Origin: Rhodoferax sp.
GTDB lineage: Bacteria; Pseudomonadota; Gammaproteobacteria; Burkholderiales; Burkholderiaceae_C
NCBI GenBank assembly: GCA_008015235.1
Contig: SSFF01000013.1
Span: 62,001-126,000 of the forward strand
Direction of reading: 5' to 3'
Length of the DNA stretch: 64,000 nt
The notes beneath the pieces are model-generated. The model did no database searches. It had not been told where the DNA came from and saw nothing but the letters and a program-made list of their open reading frames with translations. The position numbers and the translations under genes are program-made. Positions within the stretch are counted from its first letter, which is position 1. Every line of letters begins with the position of its first letter. Shown piece by piece: positions 16,047-24,537 of the stretch.

Positions 16047-17207
16047 TGGCGGCAACTGGGCCAGCAGCAAACGCTGCACGTTGCCACCCATGATGGCGCG
16101 GATCTGCGGCTCGGTGAATCCGGCTTCCAGCAAGCCCTGGGTTACCAACACCAGTCCGGTCACATCAAAAGGTGTGGAGGTGGCACCGTCGAAGTCCGAG
16201 CCCAGTGCCACGTGGTCCACGCCCACTTTGTCAACTGCGTAGCGGATGGCGCGAACAATGTTGGGCACATCGGGCTGGCACACGGCACCGTCCCAGTAGC
16301 CAATACCGACCACACCGCCAGTGGCGGCAATGCGCTGCAGGTGCGCATCGGTCAGGTTGCGTGGCCCCGGGCAGGTGCCCACCACACCGGTGTGCGACAC
16401 CAGCACGGGTTTCTTGGTCATGGCCAGCACGTCGTCGATCACCGGCTTGGAGGCATGGGCCAGGTCGATGAGCACGCCTTTCTCCTGCAGGCGCTGCACC
16501 ACCTGGCGGCCGAAGGGGGTGAGCCCGCCCTTTTCCAGACCATGGGCCGAGCCGCCGACCTCGTTGTCGAAGAAGTGCGTGAGGCCCGTCATGCGAAAGC
16601 CGGCGTCATAGAGCTTGTCCACGTTCTCCAGCTTGCCTTCCAGCGGGTGCAGGCCTTCGGTGGCCAGGAGGGCGGCCAGGCGCTGCGGGTCTTTATGCCA
16701 CTGCGCCACAAAGTCTTCCATGTCCTTGCGCGACTTCACCACGGTCAGGCGGCCACCACTGTCGCGTGCGGCGGCGTGCAGCTTTTCACCCTGATACAGG
16801 GCACGCTCCAGCAGGCTGCCCCAGGTACGCTGTGGCCAGCGCTGCGCCATCACCAGCATGGTGATGCTGTCGGTATCAGAACCGTTGCGTTCGTAGTTCA
16901 ACCCCTTGGGCGACTTGGTGACGGTGGCAAACACCTGCAGCGCCTGGGGCCCTTCCAGCAAACGCGGCAGGTCGGCATGGCCGCGGTTGTAGCGCTGCAG
17001 CAGGTCGCGGTTCCAGAGCAGGGCATCGTCGTGCAGATCGGCCACGAACAGGCTCTTGTGCAGGGCGGTTGCCTGGGCCGAGGCGCTGTAGGGCCCTGGC
17101 TGCAAGGTCGGGTTCATGCGGGCGTCGACCACCGACGGCACCACAAAGAAAAACACACCTGCCCCGACCACCACCAACGCCGCCACGGCGACCAGCCATT
17201 TCTTCAT
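16041..17207 (-). CDS. Membrane-anchored M19 (renal-type) dipeptidase
   Basis: A zinc dipeptidase of the membrane dipeptidase family, which cleaves dipeptides including D-residue and dehydro forms. The start is the ATG at 17207 (MKKWLVAVAALVVVGAGVFFF), giving 388 residues with an N-terminal membrane anchor. The upstream in-frame extension overlaps the preceding gene. Metal-site motifs are visible: DLHDDALLW (HxD), LATEGLHPLEG (bridging Glu), VSHTG and GSDFDG. It follows a 110-residue unknown gene by 29 bp and a serine hydrolase gene before that, suggesting a three-gene operon for periplasmic peptide or peptidoglycan fragment turnover. Confidence 0.92.
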   Translation of the reverse strand: MKKWLVAVAALVVVGAGVFFFVVPSVVDARMNPTLQPGPYSASAQATALHKSLFVADLHDDALLWNRDLLQRYNRGHADLPRLLEGPQALQVFATVTKSPKGLNYERNGSDTDSITMLVMAQRWPQRTWGSLLERALYQGEKLHAAARDSGGRLTVVKSRKDMEDFVAQWHKDPQRLAALLATEGLHPLEGKLENVDKLYDAGFRMTGLTHFFDNEVGGSAHGLEKGGLTPFGRQVVQRLQEKGVLIDLAHASKPVIDDVLAMTKKPVLVSHTGVVGTCPGPRNLTDAHLQRIAATGGVVGIGYWDGAVCQPDVPNIVRAIRYAVDKVGVDHVALGSDFDGATSTPFDVTGLVLVTQGLLEAGFTEPQIRAIMGGNVQRLLLAQLPPV

Positions 17208-17236
17208 TCTTCGCTCCCAGTGCCGCAAAGGGCTGT

Positions 17237-17569
17237 TCAAAGATGGGGGTGTTGCTGGCGGTGCAAGCCGGTCAGCTTGATCAGTGCGTCCGACACCTCG
17301 GCCTTGAAGCCCATGCGCGTGCGCTGCTCGCCATCGCCACCCTGAACGATCAGGGTTTGCAGGTAGTTCACGCAGTCCTTGTGGCCCCAGAACTTGGCAA
17401 TGCCCTCGGCAATGCGCGGATGACGTTCCTGGATGATGGCCATCTGGTGGTCGATCTGCGTCTGCAGCGGCAGCTCGTGCATGGGCATGGGCCGCGTCGG
17501 CAGGTCGTCGTCTTCCCACTGCAGGGAAGGAAAGCCGGTTTCAGAAAATTTGGAATCGTGTGTGGCCAT
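17237..17569 (-). CDS. Conserved-looking 110-residue protein of unknown function
   Basis: A small soluble acidic-N-terminal protein starting MATHDSKFSETGFPSLQWEDD, with TQIDHQMAIIQERHPRIAEGIAKFWGHKDCVNYLQTLIVQGGD in the middle. No signal peptide or membrane span is visible. I do not recognise a domain. It is packed 6 bp after the serine hydrolase stop and 29 bp before the dipeptidase start, so it is probably co-transcribed with both. Confidence 0.75.
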   Translation of the reverse strand: MATHDSKFSETGFPSLQWEDDDLPTRPMPMHELPLQTQIDHQMAIIQERHPRIAEGIAKFWGHKDCVNYLQTLIVQGGDGEQRTRMGFKAEVSDALIKLTGLHRQQHPHL

Positions 17570-17575
17570 GGGCGC

Positions 17576-19018
17576 CTATCTGGCAGGGAGGGCCGATAGT
17601 ACCTCTTCCAGCAATTTGCAGTCATCAAACTGCCCTTTGCGGAAAGTCCAGCCCAGCCGCACCACCACCGCGTCCTTGGACGGCACCATGGCCACCATCT
17701 GGCCCCAGTGCCCGCTCATGGCCACGGTGTCCGGTGGCACGCCGGGGTAGGCCTTGCAGTCGCCGAAACCCTTGTTGCCAAAGAGCCAGCTCTGCGCACC
17801 GTAGCCCAGGCCCTCGCCGGTCTTGGTGGCCGGTGTGCTGGCGGCCTTGAGCCAGCCCGGCGGCAACACCTGCTGCCTGTTGGCGCCACTCCCCCACTGA
17901 CCGTCCTGCAGCATGAGCTGCCCCAGGCGCGCCCAGTCCCCCACGCTGGCCCACAGGTAGGACGAGCCCACCCAGTTGCCGGCAGAGTCAGTCTCCATGA
18001 CCGCGGTCTTGGCGCCGATGGGGTCGAACAAGGCCTTGCGCGGGTAGGCCCAGTAGTCGGCATCGCTGGCGAAGCGACCACGCTCCACGGCGGCGAGCAG
18101 GTTGGCCGTGGCGCTGAGGTAGCGCCAGCGGCTGGCCGGTGCCGCTTCGGGGCCGTGGTCGGCAGCCCAGGCGGCCACATCACCGGCGCCCCACAGCATC
18201 TGCGGTACCGAGCCCCAGGGGTCGTAGTCTTCGGTGCTGGCCAGGCCGTCGCGCATGTAGACCAGATCGGCCACGCGGATGTCCTTGCGCGCGTCCTGGC
18301 GCCAGGCCTGCACCCAGGCCGGCTCACGTTCTTTCGGAAAAGCATCGACCACCGGGGCACTCCAGTCCAGCTCCGATTCCTTGGACAGCTTGTAGGCCAG
18401 CATGCCCGTCACCGTCTTGGTCATGGACCAGCCGTGCAGGGCGGTGGCGGCGTCGAAACCGGGGGCCGTGCGCAGCACCAGCATGCGGCCCTTGTGCACC
18501 ACGGCCAGGCCGCGGGCATTGGCCGCCTGCGGGTCACCCGCCCCCACAAAAGCGTTGTCGGCAATCTGCTGCAGGCGCTTGGCGTCCACCCCGGCGCCCC
18601 AGTCCTTGGGCGCCAGCGCGGCCTCGCCCGCGGGCCAGGGCAGCGTGGCATCAACCACGGGGGCCGCCGCGGCGGCGGCAGGAGCTGTGTCGGGCTCGAT
18701 GTCGAGCACGCAGCCGCGCTGGGGCAGCAGCACGGCACGGCGTGCAATGACACCGGCAAAACGGGCCGTGACGCTGCGCTGGTTCTCATCCACCTGGACA
18801 AAGATGGCGCGCAGCACCGGGCTGGCGGGCAGCACGTCCTGCGCCATCAGTTCGGCCACAGGCCGGTGCGCCACGAAGGCGGCCGAACACACGCCCTTGG
18901 CCGCCATGCCGGCGGCGTTTTGCGGAATGCGCAAGTACAGCAGCGCCCCCACCGCCACGAACAGCAGTGCCAGAAAACCCGTCACCAGAAATTTCAACCC
19001 GCGAACAATGAGGTTCAT
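17576..19018 (-). CDS. Serine hydrolase, class C beta-lactamase-like
   Basis: A penicillin-binding-protein-fold hydrolase, 480 residues from ATG 19018. The N-terminal hydrophobic segment (about 10-29) anchors it to the inner membrane. The catalytic SxxK is SMTK (198-201) in ALHGWSMTKTVTG. A YLSATAN stretch may supply the tyrosine motif and MSGHWGQM the third element. The region 31-135 before the catalytic domain is Ala/Pro-rich. True substrate (D-peptide, ester or lactone) is unknown. The open frame continues 1.3 kb upstream, but that extension crosses a mobile element and amn and is not coding. First gene of the operon with the unknown protein and the M19 dipeptidase. Confidence 0.9.
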   Translation of the reverse strand: MNLIVRGLKFLVTGFLALLFVAVGALLYLRIPQNAAGMAAKGVCSAAFVAHRPVAELMAQDVLPASPVLRAIFVQVDENQRSVTARFAGVIARRAVLLPQRGCVLDIEPDTAPAAAAAAPVVDATLPWPAGEAALAPKDWGAGVDAKRLQQIADNAFVGAGDPQAANARGLAVVHKGRMLVLRTAPGFDAATALHGWSMTKTVTGMLAYKLSKESELDWSAPVVDAFPKEREPAWVQAWRQDARKDIRVADLVYMRDGLASTEDYDPWGSVPQMLWGAGDVAAWAADHGPEAAPASRWRYLSATANLLAAVERGRFASDADYWAYPRKALFDPIGAKTAVMETDSAGNWVGSSYLWASVGDWARLGQLMLQDGQWGSGANRQQVLPPGWLKAASTPATKTGEGLGYGAQSWLFGNKGFGDCKAYPGVPPDTVAMSGHWGQMVAMVPSKDAVVVRLGWTFRKGQFDDCKLLEEVLSALPAR

Positions 19019-19408
19019 GCCCTGTCCTTGAAAACCTGCGCCGCCGACTCTAGCGCATCGCCTGCCTGCGCGCGAGGGCGTTAACCCGCAACCGGCCGCC
19101 GTCACCATAAGGTCAAACAATCCACGGCACAATGAGAACGTATTTACTATCTCTACAGGGCCACGTTGGGTCGCAATCGGGATGAGTGGCCTGCCAACAC
19201 CACGCCGCATGGGCTGCCTGCCCATGCAAGGGGTTTGGTGGGCCAATCGCCCGATTTCGGCCCAACCCGCAGGGCAAGTGGCTTTTCGGGGCGCTTGCGG
19301 TGTTGCAAAGCCTTGTCGGGCACAAGCCCGACTGCGTTTTGCGCCTTGCAATCTCTCCCGACAAGCCACTTGCGCGGCCCCGTAGAGATAGTAAACACGT
19401 TCTATACC
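19019..19408. other. Intergenic region between serine hydrolase and amn, mostly a MITE-like element
   Basis: 390 bp between divergent genes. About 115 bp next to the hydrolase start show no clear signal. The rest is the 269 bp inverted-repeat element described separately, which ends 5 bp before the amn start codon. No coding region is supported here. Confidence 0.7.
19135..19403. mobile_element. MITE-like non-coding element with 31 bp terminal inverted repeats
   Basis: The left end 19135-19165 (AGAACGTATTTACTATCTCT, then ACAGGGCCACG) and the complement of the right end 19373-19403 match at 28 of 31 positions. The interior has further nested inverted repeats: GCATGGGC-TGCCT-GCCCATGC, GTCGGGCACAAGCCCGAC, and CAAGTGGCTT paired with AAGCCACTTG. 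No transposase is encoded. I could not find a clear target-site duplication at the borders (CAATG on the left, ATACC on the right). The right end nearly touches the amn start codon. Confidence 0.75.
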
Positions 19409-20902
19409 ATGCCAACATTGCCCTCCTTCATCGCGCCCTCGCGCTTCACCGATGCCGCCGCTGCGCTGGCCCAGGTCCAACACATTTACGACACCGGCAT
19501 CGCCCACCTGCGCGATGCCATGCAGCGCTTCGTGGCCGGGGACGACAGTGTCAGCGACATACGCGCCTGCTACCCGCTGGTGCGCATCCACACCGACACC
19601 GTGGCGCGCAAGGCCAACGCCGACCTGGCGCGCCTGAGCTTCGGCTTCGTGGCCGGCCCTGGCCGCTTCGAGACCACGCTGACGCGCCCCGACCTGTACG
19701 CCGACTACTACCTGGAGCAGTTCCGCCTGCTGCTGCAGAACCACGGCGTCGAACTGGAGGTGCTGACCAGCAACCAGCCGATCCCGGTGCACTTCTCGTT
19801 CGCCGAGCACGACCACGTGGAAGGCACCATGGGGGTGGAGCGCCGCGCCCGCATGCGCGACGTGTTCGACCTGCCCGATCTGGCCGCCATGGACGACGGC
19901 ATTGCCAATGGCACCTACGAGCCGCGCCCCGGCGAGCCGCAGCCGCTGGCCCTGTTCACGGCCCCGCGCGTCGACTATTCGCTGCACCGCCTGCGCCACT
20001 ACACCGGCACCAGCCCCGAGCACTTCCAGAACTTCGTGCTGTTCACCAACTACCAGTTCTACATCGACGAGTTCATCGCGCTGGGGCGCAAGGCCATGAC
20101 CGACCCCAACAGCGAGTACATCGCCTTCGTCGAGCCGGGCAATGTGGTGACACGCCGTGCTGGTCTTCCTGCCGAGGCACTGGACGCACTCGGCAAGGAG
20201 CCGCCGCGCCTGCCGCAGATGCCGGCCTACCACCTGATGCGCGCCGACCGCAGCGGCATCACCATGGTCAACATCGGCGTCGGCCCAGCGAACGCCAAGA
20301 ACATCACCGACCACATTGCCGTGCTGCGCCCGCACGCCTGGATCATGCTGGGCCACTGCGCCGGGCTGCGCAACACCCAGCAGCTAGGCGACTACGTACT
20401 GGCCCACGGCTATGTACGCGAAGACCATGTACTGGACGAGGAGCTGCCGCTGTGGGTGCCGATTCCGGCGCTGGCCGAAGTGCAGCTGGCGCTCGAAGAC
20501 GCCGTGGCCGAGGTCACCGGCCTGCGCGGCGCCGCGCTCAAGGGCATTTTGCGCACCGGCACCGTCGCCTCCACCGACAACCGCAACTGGGAGCTGCTGC
20601 CCGACAACCAGCCCCAGCGCCGCTTCAGCCAGAGCCGCGCCGTGGCCCTGGACATGGAAAGCGCCACCATCGCCGCCAACGGCTTTCGCTTCCGCGTGCC
20701 CTACGGCACCCTGCTGTGCGTGAGCGACAAACCGCTGCACGGCGAGATCAAGCTGCCCGGCATGGCCAACCACTTCTATCGCGAGCGCGTCGACCAGCAC
20801 CTGCGCATCGGCATGCGTGCCCTGGAGCTGCTGCGCGCCCAGGGCGTGGACCAGCTGCACAGCCGCAAGCTGCGCAGCTTTGCCGAGGTGGCTTTTCAGT
20901 AA
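19409..20902 (+). CDS. amn: AMP nucleosidase
   Basis: Cleaves AMP to adenine and ribose 5-phosphate, regulating the adenylate pool. From ATG 19409 (MPTLPSFIAPSRFTDAA) the product has 497 residues, close to the family length (about 480-500). Family features are YPLVRIHTDTVARKANADLARLSFGFV near the N-terminus and the phosphorylase-like catalytic half with MVNIGVGPANAKNITDHIAVLRPHAWIMLGHCAGLRNTQQLGDYVLA, and ALDMESATIAANGFRFRVPYGTLLCVSDKPLHGEIKLPG. A MITE-like element ends 5 bp before the start, leaving no room for a native Shine-Dalgarno outside the element. An ABC ATPase gene follows after 12 bp. Confidence 0.95.
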   Translation: MPTLPSFIAPSRFTDAAAALAQVQHIYDTGIAHLRDAMQRFVAGDDSVSDIRACYPLVRIHTDTVARKANADLARLSFGFVAGPGRFETTLTRPDLYADYYLEQFRLLLQNHGVELEVLTSNQPIPVHFSFAEHDHVEGTMGVERRARMRDVFDLPDLAAMDDGIANGTYEPRPGEPQPLALFTAPRVDYSLHRLRHYTGTSPEHFQNFVLFTNYQFYIDEFIALGRKAMTDPNSEYIAFVEPGNVVTRRAGLPAEALDALGKEPPRLPQMPAYHLMRADRSGITMVNIGVGPANAKNITDHIAVLRPHAWIMLGHCAGLRNTQQLGDYVLAHGYVREDHVLDEELPLWVPIPALAEVQLALEDAVAEVTGLRGAALKGILRTGTVASTDNRNWELLPDNQPQRRFSQSRAVALDMESATIAANGFRFRVPYGTLLCVSDKPLHGEIKLPGMANHFYRERVDQHLRIGMRALELLRAQGVDQLHSRKLRSFAEVAFQ

Positions 20903-20914
20903 TGGGAGGCCAGC

Positions 20915-21838
20915 ATGGCAGAAGCACTGTTTGACGTCCGCAACCTGGTCAAGCGTTTTGGCACCAGCACCGTGGTGGACGACCTGTCGTTTTCCATCGC
21001 CCCGGGCGAATGCCTGGGCGTGATCGGCCCCAATGGTGCGGGCAAGACCACCACCATCCGCATGTGCCTGGGGCTGACCGCGCCTGACAGCGGCACCATC
21101 AGCGCCTTTGGCTTGTCGATGCCGCGCGACGACCGCGCCATCAAGGCGCAGCTGGGTGTCGTGGCGCAGATGGACACGCTCGACCCCGATTTCAGCTGCG
21201 CCGAGAACCTGCTGGTCTACGGCCGCTACTTCGGCCTCAAGGGCGCAGAAATTCGGGCGCGTACACCGCTGCTGCTGGAATTTGCCTCGCTCACCAGCAA
21301 GGCCAACGCCAAGCCGGGCGAGCTCTCGGGTGGCATGAAACGTCGGTTGTCACTGGCCCGCGCGCTGGTCAACGACCCCAAGCTGCTGCTGCTGGACGAA
21401 CCGACCACCGGCCTGGACCCGCAGGCGCGCCACCTGATGTGGGAACGGCTGCAGGCGCTGTTGCAGCAAGGCAAGAGCATCCTGCTGACCACCCACTTCA
21501 TGGACGAAGCCGAGCGCCTGTGTTCGCGCCTCTTGGTGCTGGACCACGGCAAGTGCATTGCCCAGGGTGCGCCGCGCGACCTGATCGAACAGCACCTGGA
21601 ACGCGAGGTGGTGGAGGTCTATGGACAGGGCGCGCTGGCGCTGGCCGAATCGCCTGTCCGCGAACTGGCCAGCCGGGTCGAGGTCAGCGGCGAAACCGTG
21701 TTCTTCTACACCAACCAAAGCACCGCCGTGCTGCATGCGCTGGGCGACTACCCGCAACTGCGCACCCTGCACCGCCCGGCCAACCTGGAAGACCTGTTTC
21801 TCAAGCTGACCGGACGGCAGATCCGGGAAGACAGCTAG
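20915..21838 (+). CDS. ABC transporter ATPase, NodI-like
   Basis: ATP-binding subunit of an ABC-2 type exporter. The 307 residues carry Walker A GPNGAGKT (38-45), the signature LSGGMKRRLSLARAL, and Walker B LLLLDEPTTGLDP with the switch histidine in TTHFMDEAERLCSRL. The overall sequence resembles NodI of Nod-factor export, a group that is also widespread in betaproteobacteria without nodulation. It follows amn after 12 bp with GGGAGG as Shine-Dalgarno, and is followed by the NodJ-like permease. The exported substrate is unknown. Confidence 0.93.
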   Translation: MAEALFDVRNLVKRFGTSTVVDDLSFSIAPGECLGVIGPNGAGKTTTIRMCLGLTAPDSGTISAFGLSMPRDDRAIKAQLGVVAQMDTLDPDFSCAENLLVYGRYFGLKGAEIRARTPLLLEFASLTSKANAKPGELSGGMKRRLSLARALVNDPKLLLLDEPTTGLDPQARHLMWERLQALLQQGKSILLTTHFMDEAERLCSRLLVLDHGKCIAQGAPRDLIEQHLEREVVEVYGQGALALAESPVRELASRVEVSGETVFFYTNQSTAVLHALGDYPQLRTLHRPANLEDLFLKLTGRQIREDS

Positions 21839-21899
21839 ATCACTCTCATTTTGATAGCTGAATTCGCATATTACATGCGGACTAGGGGCAAATAATGCA
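21839..21899 (+). repeat. Short palindromic repeat, copy F
   Basis: Reads ATCACTCTCATTTTGATAGC, TGAATTCGCATATTACATGC, GGACTAGGGGCAAATAATGC. It fills the whole gap between the ABC ATPase stop and the permease start, and the ATGCA at its 3' end contains the permease start codon (21895). Confidence 0.7.
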
Positions 21900-22713
21900 T
21901 TCAATTTCCACATCTACACCGTCGGTCTGGCGCGCACCGCAGCTGTCGCTGCGCTTCTGGCCGGTGTTCCTGCGCAACCTGCTGGTCTGGCGCAAGCTGG
22001 CCATTCCCAGCCTGGTGGGCAATATCGCCGAGCCGCTGATGTGGCTGGTGGCGTTCGGGTACGGCATGGGGGCCCTGGTCGGGCCCATGCACCTGGGCGG
22101 CGGGCAGGAGGTGCCCTACATCCTGTTCCTGGCCAGCGGCTCGATCTGCATGAGCGCCATGCAGTCGGCCAGCTTCGAGGCGCTGTATTCGGCGTTCTCG
22201 CGCATGCACGTGCAAAAGACCTGGGACGGCATCATGAACGCCCCGGTGGCGCTGGACGACATCGTGCTGGCCGAAATGCTGTGGGCGGCCTTCAAGTCAC
22301 TGTTCACGGTGACGGCCATCCTGGGTGTGATGCTGGCCTTGGGCATTTCCCACAGTCCCAAGTTGCTGCTGGCCTGGCCCATCCTGCTGGGCGTGGGCAT
22401 CACCTTCAGCTGCATCGCGCTCATCTTCAACGCGCTGGCCAATGGCTACGACTTCTTCACCTACTACTTCACCCTGTTCCTCACGCCCATGACTTTCCTC
22501 AGCGGCGTGTTCTTTCCCCTGGAACAGTTGCCGGTGCTGGTGCGCATGATTGCCGACTGGCTGCCGCTGTCGAACGCCGTGGCGCTGGTGCGCCCCCTTT
22601 TCCTGGACCAGTGGCCCCAGAACTGGCTGCCATCGGCCCTGGTGCTGCTGGCCTATGCGCTAGCGTCCTTCTGGCTGGCCCTGGCACTGACCCGCAAACG
22701 CTTCCGCAAGTAA
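21895..22713 (+). CDS. ABC-2 type permease, NodJ-like
   Basis: Membrane subunit of the exporter, 272 residues with about six hydrophobic spans and the ABC-2 motif region TPMTFLSGVFFPLEQLPVLVRMIADWLPLSNAVALVRPLFLDQ. FLRNLLVWRKLAIPSLVGNIAEPLMWLVAFGYGMGALV at the N-terminus is typical of NodJ. It pairs with the preceding NodI-like ATPase. A short repeat separates the two genes and supplies this start codon, so translation initiation probably depends on the repeat sequence. Confidence 0.93.
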   Translation: MHSISTSTPSVWRAPQLSLRFWPVFLRNLLVWRKLAIPSLVGNIAEPLMWLVAFGYGMGALVGPMHLGGGQEVPYILFLASGSICMSAMQSASFEALYSAFSRMHVQKTWDGIMNAPVALDDIVLAEMLWAAFKSLFTVTAILGVMLALGISHSPKLLLAWPILLGVGITFSCIALIFNALANGYDFFTYYFTLFLTPMTFLSGVFFPLEQLPVLVRMIADWLPLSNAVALVRPLFLDQWPQNWLPSALVLLAYALASFWLALALTRKRFRK

Positions 22714-22761
22714 GACCCCACCTGCCCCATGCCGGGAAACTGGGGTGGTTGGAATACCCAT

Positions 22762-22781
22762 TTAAATTGTGTGCAATTTAA
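22762..22781. promoter_or_regulatory. OhrR-type operator palindrome
   Basis: Perfect 8 bp arms TTAAATTG (22762-22769) and CAATTTAA (22774-22781) around TGTG, 21 bp before the ohrR start. The AT-rich AATTG...CAATT form agrees with published OhrR boxes. Autorepression of ohrR and co-transcribed genes is the likely role. Confidence 0.7.
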
Positions 22782-22802
22782 TTTTTAACAATAATTCAAC
22801 CC

Positions 22803-23267
22803 ATGCCGCGCTCCAACCCTGCCACCAACCCCGCCCAGTTGCTCGACAACCAGCTGTGCTTCGCCCTGTACTCGGCTTCGCTGGCCATGACCAAGCTGTA
22901 CAAGCCGCTGCTGGACGCACTGAACCTCACCTACCCCCAGTACCTCGCGCTGCTGGTCCTGTGGGAACGCGACGACATCACCGTGTCCGAACTGGGCGAG
23001 CGCCTGAACCTCGACTCCGGCACCCTCACCCCGCTGCTCAAGCGCATGGAGGCGGCTGGCCTGCTGCTGCGCCAGCGCTCGCAGGAAGATGAACGCCGCG
23101 TGCATGTGCTGCTGACCGATGCCGGGCGCGCCCTGCAGCAGCAGGCCGCCCACATACCCGGCTGCGTCATGGCCCACAGCGGCCTGGACGTGCCCGCCCT
23201 CATGGCATTGACACGCCAGATCAAAGACCTGCGCGCCGGCCTGCACAACGCCTGCCGCGCCGACTGA
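22803..23267 (+). CDS. ohrR: OhrR, MarR-family organic hydroperoxide sensor
   Basis: Repressor of the Ohr peroxidase, inactivated by oxidation of a single N-terminal cysteine. The 154 residues show [43 protein letters not shown], the OhrR diagnostic start with the peroxidatic Cys19, and a winged helix [31 protein letters not shown] second cysteine near the C-terminus (PGCVM) suggests a two-Cys type. It is preceded by a palindromic operator and followed by a haem protein gene and ohr, all on the same strand with gaps of 23 and 55 bp. Confidence 0.93.
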   Translation: MPRSNPATNPAQLLDNQLCFALYSASLAMTKLYKPLLDALNLTYPQYLALLVLWERDDITVSELGERLNLDSGTLTPLLKRMEAAGLLLRQRSQEDERRVHVLLTDAGRALQQQAAHIPGCVMAHSGLDVPALMALTRQIKDLRAGLHNACRAD

Positions 23268-23290
23268 ACTCCCACCCACAGAAGAAAACC

Positions 23291-23917
23291 ATGCACATCC
23301 TCATTGCACAAATGCGCCGCCTGCGCACCCTCGCCCTGTCCGTTCTGGCAGTCGCCACCATCGGCCAGGTGGCATTTGCAGCCAGCATCGACATCACCGA
23401 CCAGAGCTTTCGCTGCATGCGCGACATGACTCCGGTGCGCCACTTCTATGTGGACAACCTGGCCGGTGACCTGCAAGGCACGCTGGCCGCGGCCAACAAC
23501 CCCAAGGGCGCCATCTACCCGCCCGGTTCGGTGGTGCAGCTGGTGCCCACCGAAGTGATGGTCAAGCGTGAACAGGGCTTCAACCCCGCCACCGGCGACT
23601 GGGAGTTCTTCGAACTCAGCGTCAACGACAAGGGCAGCACCATCGGCAAGCGCGGCTTTGCCGAAGTGAACAACCGCTTCGGCAAGAACTGCTTCGGTTG
23701 CCACGCCCCAGCCCGCGAACCCTGGGACTTTGTCTGCGAAAGCGACCATGGCTGCGAGCCCATTCCCATCGACCACAAGATGACCGGCGCCCTGCAACGC
23801 TCCGACCCGCGCTGCGGCGAGCCGCAGCTGGAAAGCGGCGACACCTGGGCGCTGTGGAAGCTGCGCGCCCTGGTTGCCCTGGGCACCACCATCGACTGGT
23901 TCAAGAACCTGTTCTAA
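23291..23917 (+). CDS. Periplasmic c-type haem protein, cytochrome P460-like
   Basis: A 208-residue secreted protein between ohrR and ohr. A signal peptide ends near QVAFAAS (26-32). One haem c attachment site CFGCH lies at 134-138. Residues about 45-130 ([33 protein letters not shown]) resemble the beta-rich fold of cytochrome P460-type proteins with the CxxCH near the C-terminus, but this assignment is from pattern only. After the haem site there are further cysteines ([15 protein letters not shown]). The position suggests a role in peroxide chemistry outside the cytoplasm, under OhrR control. That is inference. Confidence 0.72.
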   Translation: MHILIAQMRRLRTLALSVLAVATIGQVAFAASIDITDQSFRCMRDMTPVRHFYVDNLAGDLQGTLAAANNPKGAIYPPGSVVQLVPTEVMVKREQGFNPATGDWEFFELSVNDKGSTIGKRGFAEVNNRFGKNCFGCHAPAREPWDFVCESDHGCEPIPIDHKMTGALQRSDPRCGEPQLESGDTWALWKLRALVALGTTIDWFKNLF

Positions 23918-23972
23918 GACAACCCGATTACCCACCCGCTCCCCCGAGCACCACCCCTGAAAGGCCTTCGCC

Positions 23973-24401
23973 ATGACACAGAAAATTGAAAAAGTCGTTT
24001 ACCGCGCCCACGCCTCCTCCACCGGCGGCCGCGACGGCACCTCCAGCACGCCCGATGGCGCACTGAACCTGAAGCTCGCCGTTCCCAAGGAAATGGGCGG
24101 CAACGGCCAGGGCGTGAACCCCGAGCAGCTGTTCGCTGCCGGCTACAGCGCCTGCTTCATCGGCGCCATGAAGTTCGTCGCCGGCACCCAGAAGATCGCC
24201 CTGCCGGCCGACACCAAGATCGACGCCACCGTGGGCATCGGCCAGATCCCGCAAGGCTTCGGCATTGAAGTGCAGCTGGCCGTGCACATTCCCGGCATGG
24301 AGCGCGCTGCCGCCGAAGCCCTGGTGGCAAAGGCCCACCAGGTCTGCCCCTACTCCAACGCCACCCGCGGCAACATCGAAGTCACGCTGACTGTGGTCTG
24401 A
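23973..24401 (+). CDS. ohr: Organic hydroperoxide reductase Ohr
   Basis: Thiol peroxidase of the Ohr/OsmC family that reduces organic hydroperoxides to alcohols. The 142 residues begin [22 protein letters not shown]. The peroxidatic Cys61 is in GYSACF and the resolving Cys125 in [11 protein letters not shown], both conserved. The full family length is about 140. It is the third gene after the OhrR operator and ends before a strong terminator. Confidence 0.96.
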   Translation: MTQKIEKVVYRAHASSTGGRDGTSSTPDGALNLKLAVPKEMGGNGQGVNPEQLFAAGYSACFIGAMKFVAGTQKIALPADTKIDATVGIGQIPQGFGIEVQLAVHIPGMERAAAEALVAKAHQVCPYSNATRGNIEVTLTVV

Positions 24402-24427
24402 TCCGGCAGCGCCCAGCGCCGCCCTCC

Positions 24428-24471
24428 GCCGCTGTCGCCTGCGTACCAGGCGACAGCGGCTTTTCCGTTTT
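24428..24471 (+). terminator. Rho-independent terminator after ohr
   Basis: A perfect 14 bp stem (24428-24441 with 24447-24460) around the loop CGTAC, followed by TTTTCCGTTTT. It closes the ohrR-haem protein-ohr unit. Confidence 0.92.
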
Positions 24472-24474
24472 ACA

Positions 24475-24537
24475 GTTGCTACGTTTTCAGTAGCTAGCTA
24501 CACAGTACATATCCGGGCTGGAGGCCGATTTCATGCA
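24475..24537 (+). repeat. Short palindromic repeat, copy B
   Basis: Reads GTTGCTACGTTTTCAGTAGC, TAGCTACACAGTACATATCC, GGGCTGGAGGCCGATTTCAT. The first 20 bases match copy A at all but one position. The ATG in its 3' end (24533) is the start codon of the DUF2855 gene. Confidence 0.8.

Noticed and set aside
19019-20356. An upstream extension of the serine hydrolase frame to 926 residues
   Set aside because: It would run antisense through amn and a MITE-like element. The natural start with a membrane anchor is at 19018.
22714-22755. Terminator after the NodJ-like permease
   Set aside because: CCCCA...TGGGG can form a weak stem but has a long loop and no T-run.
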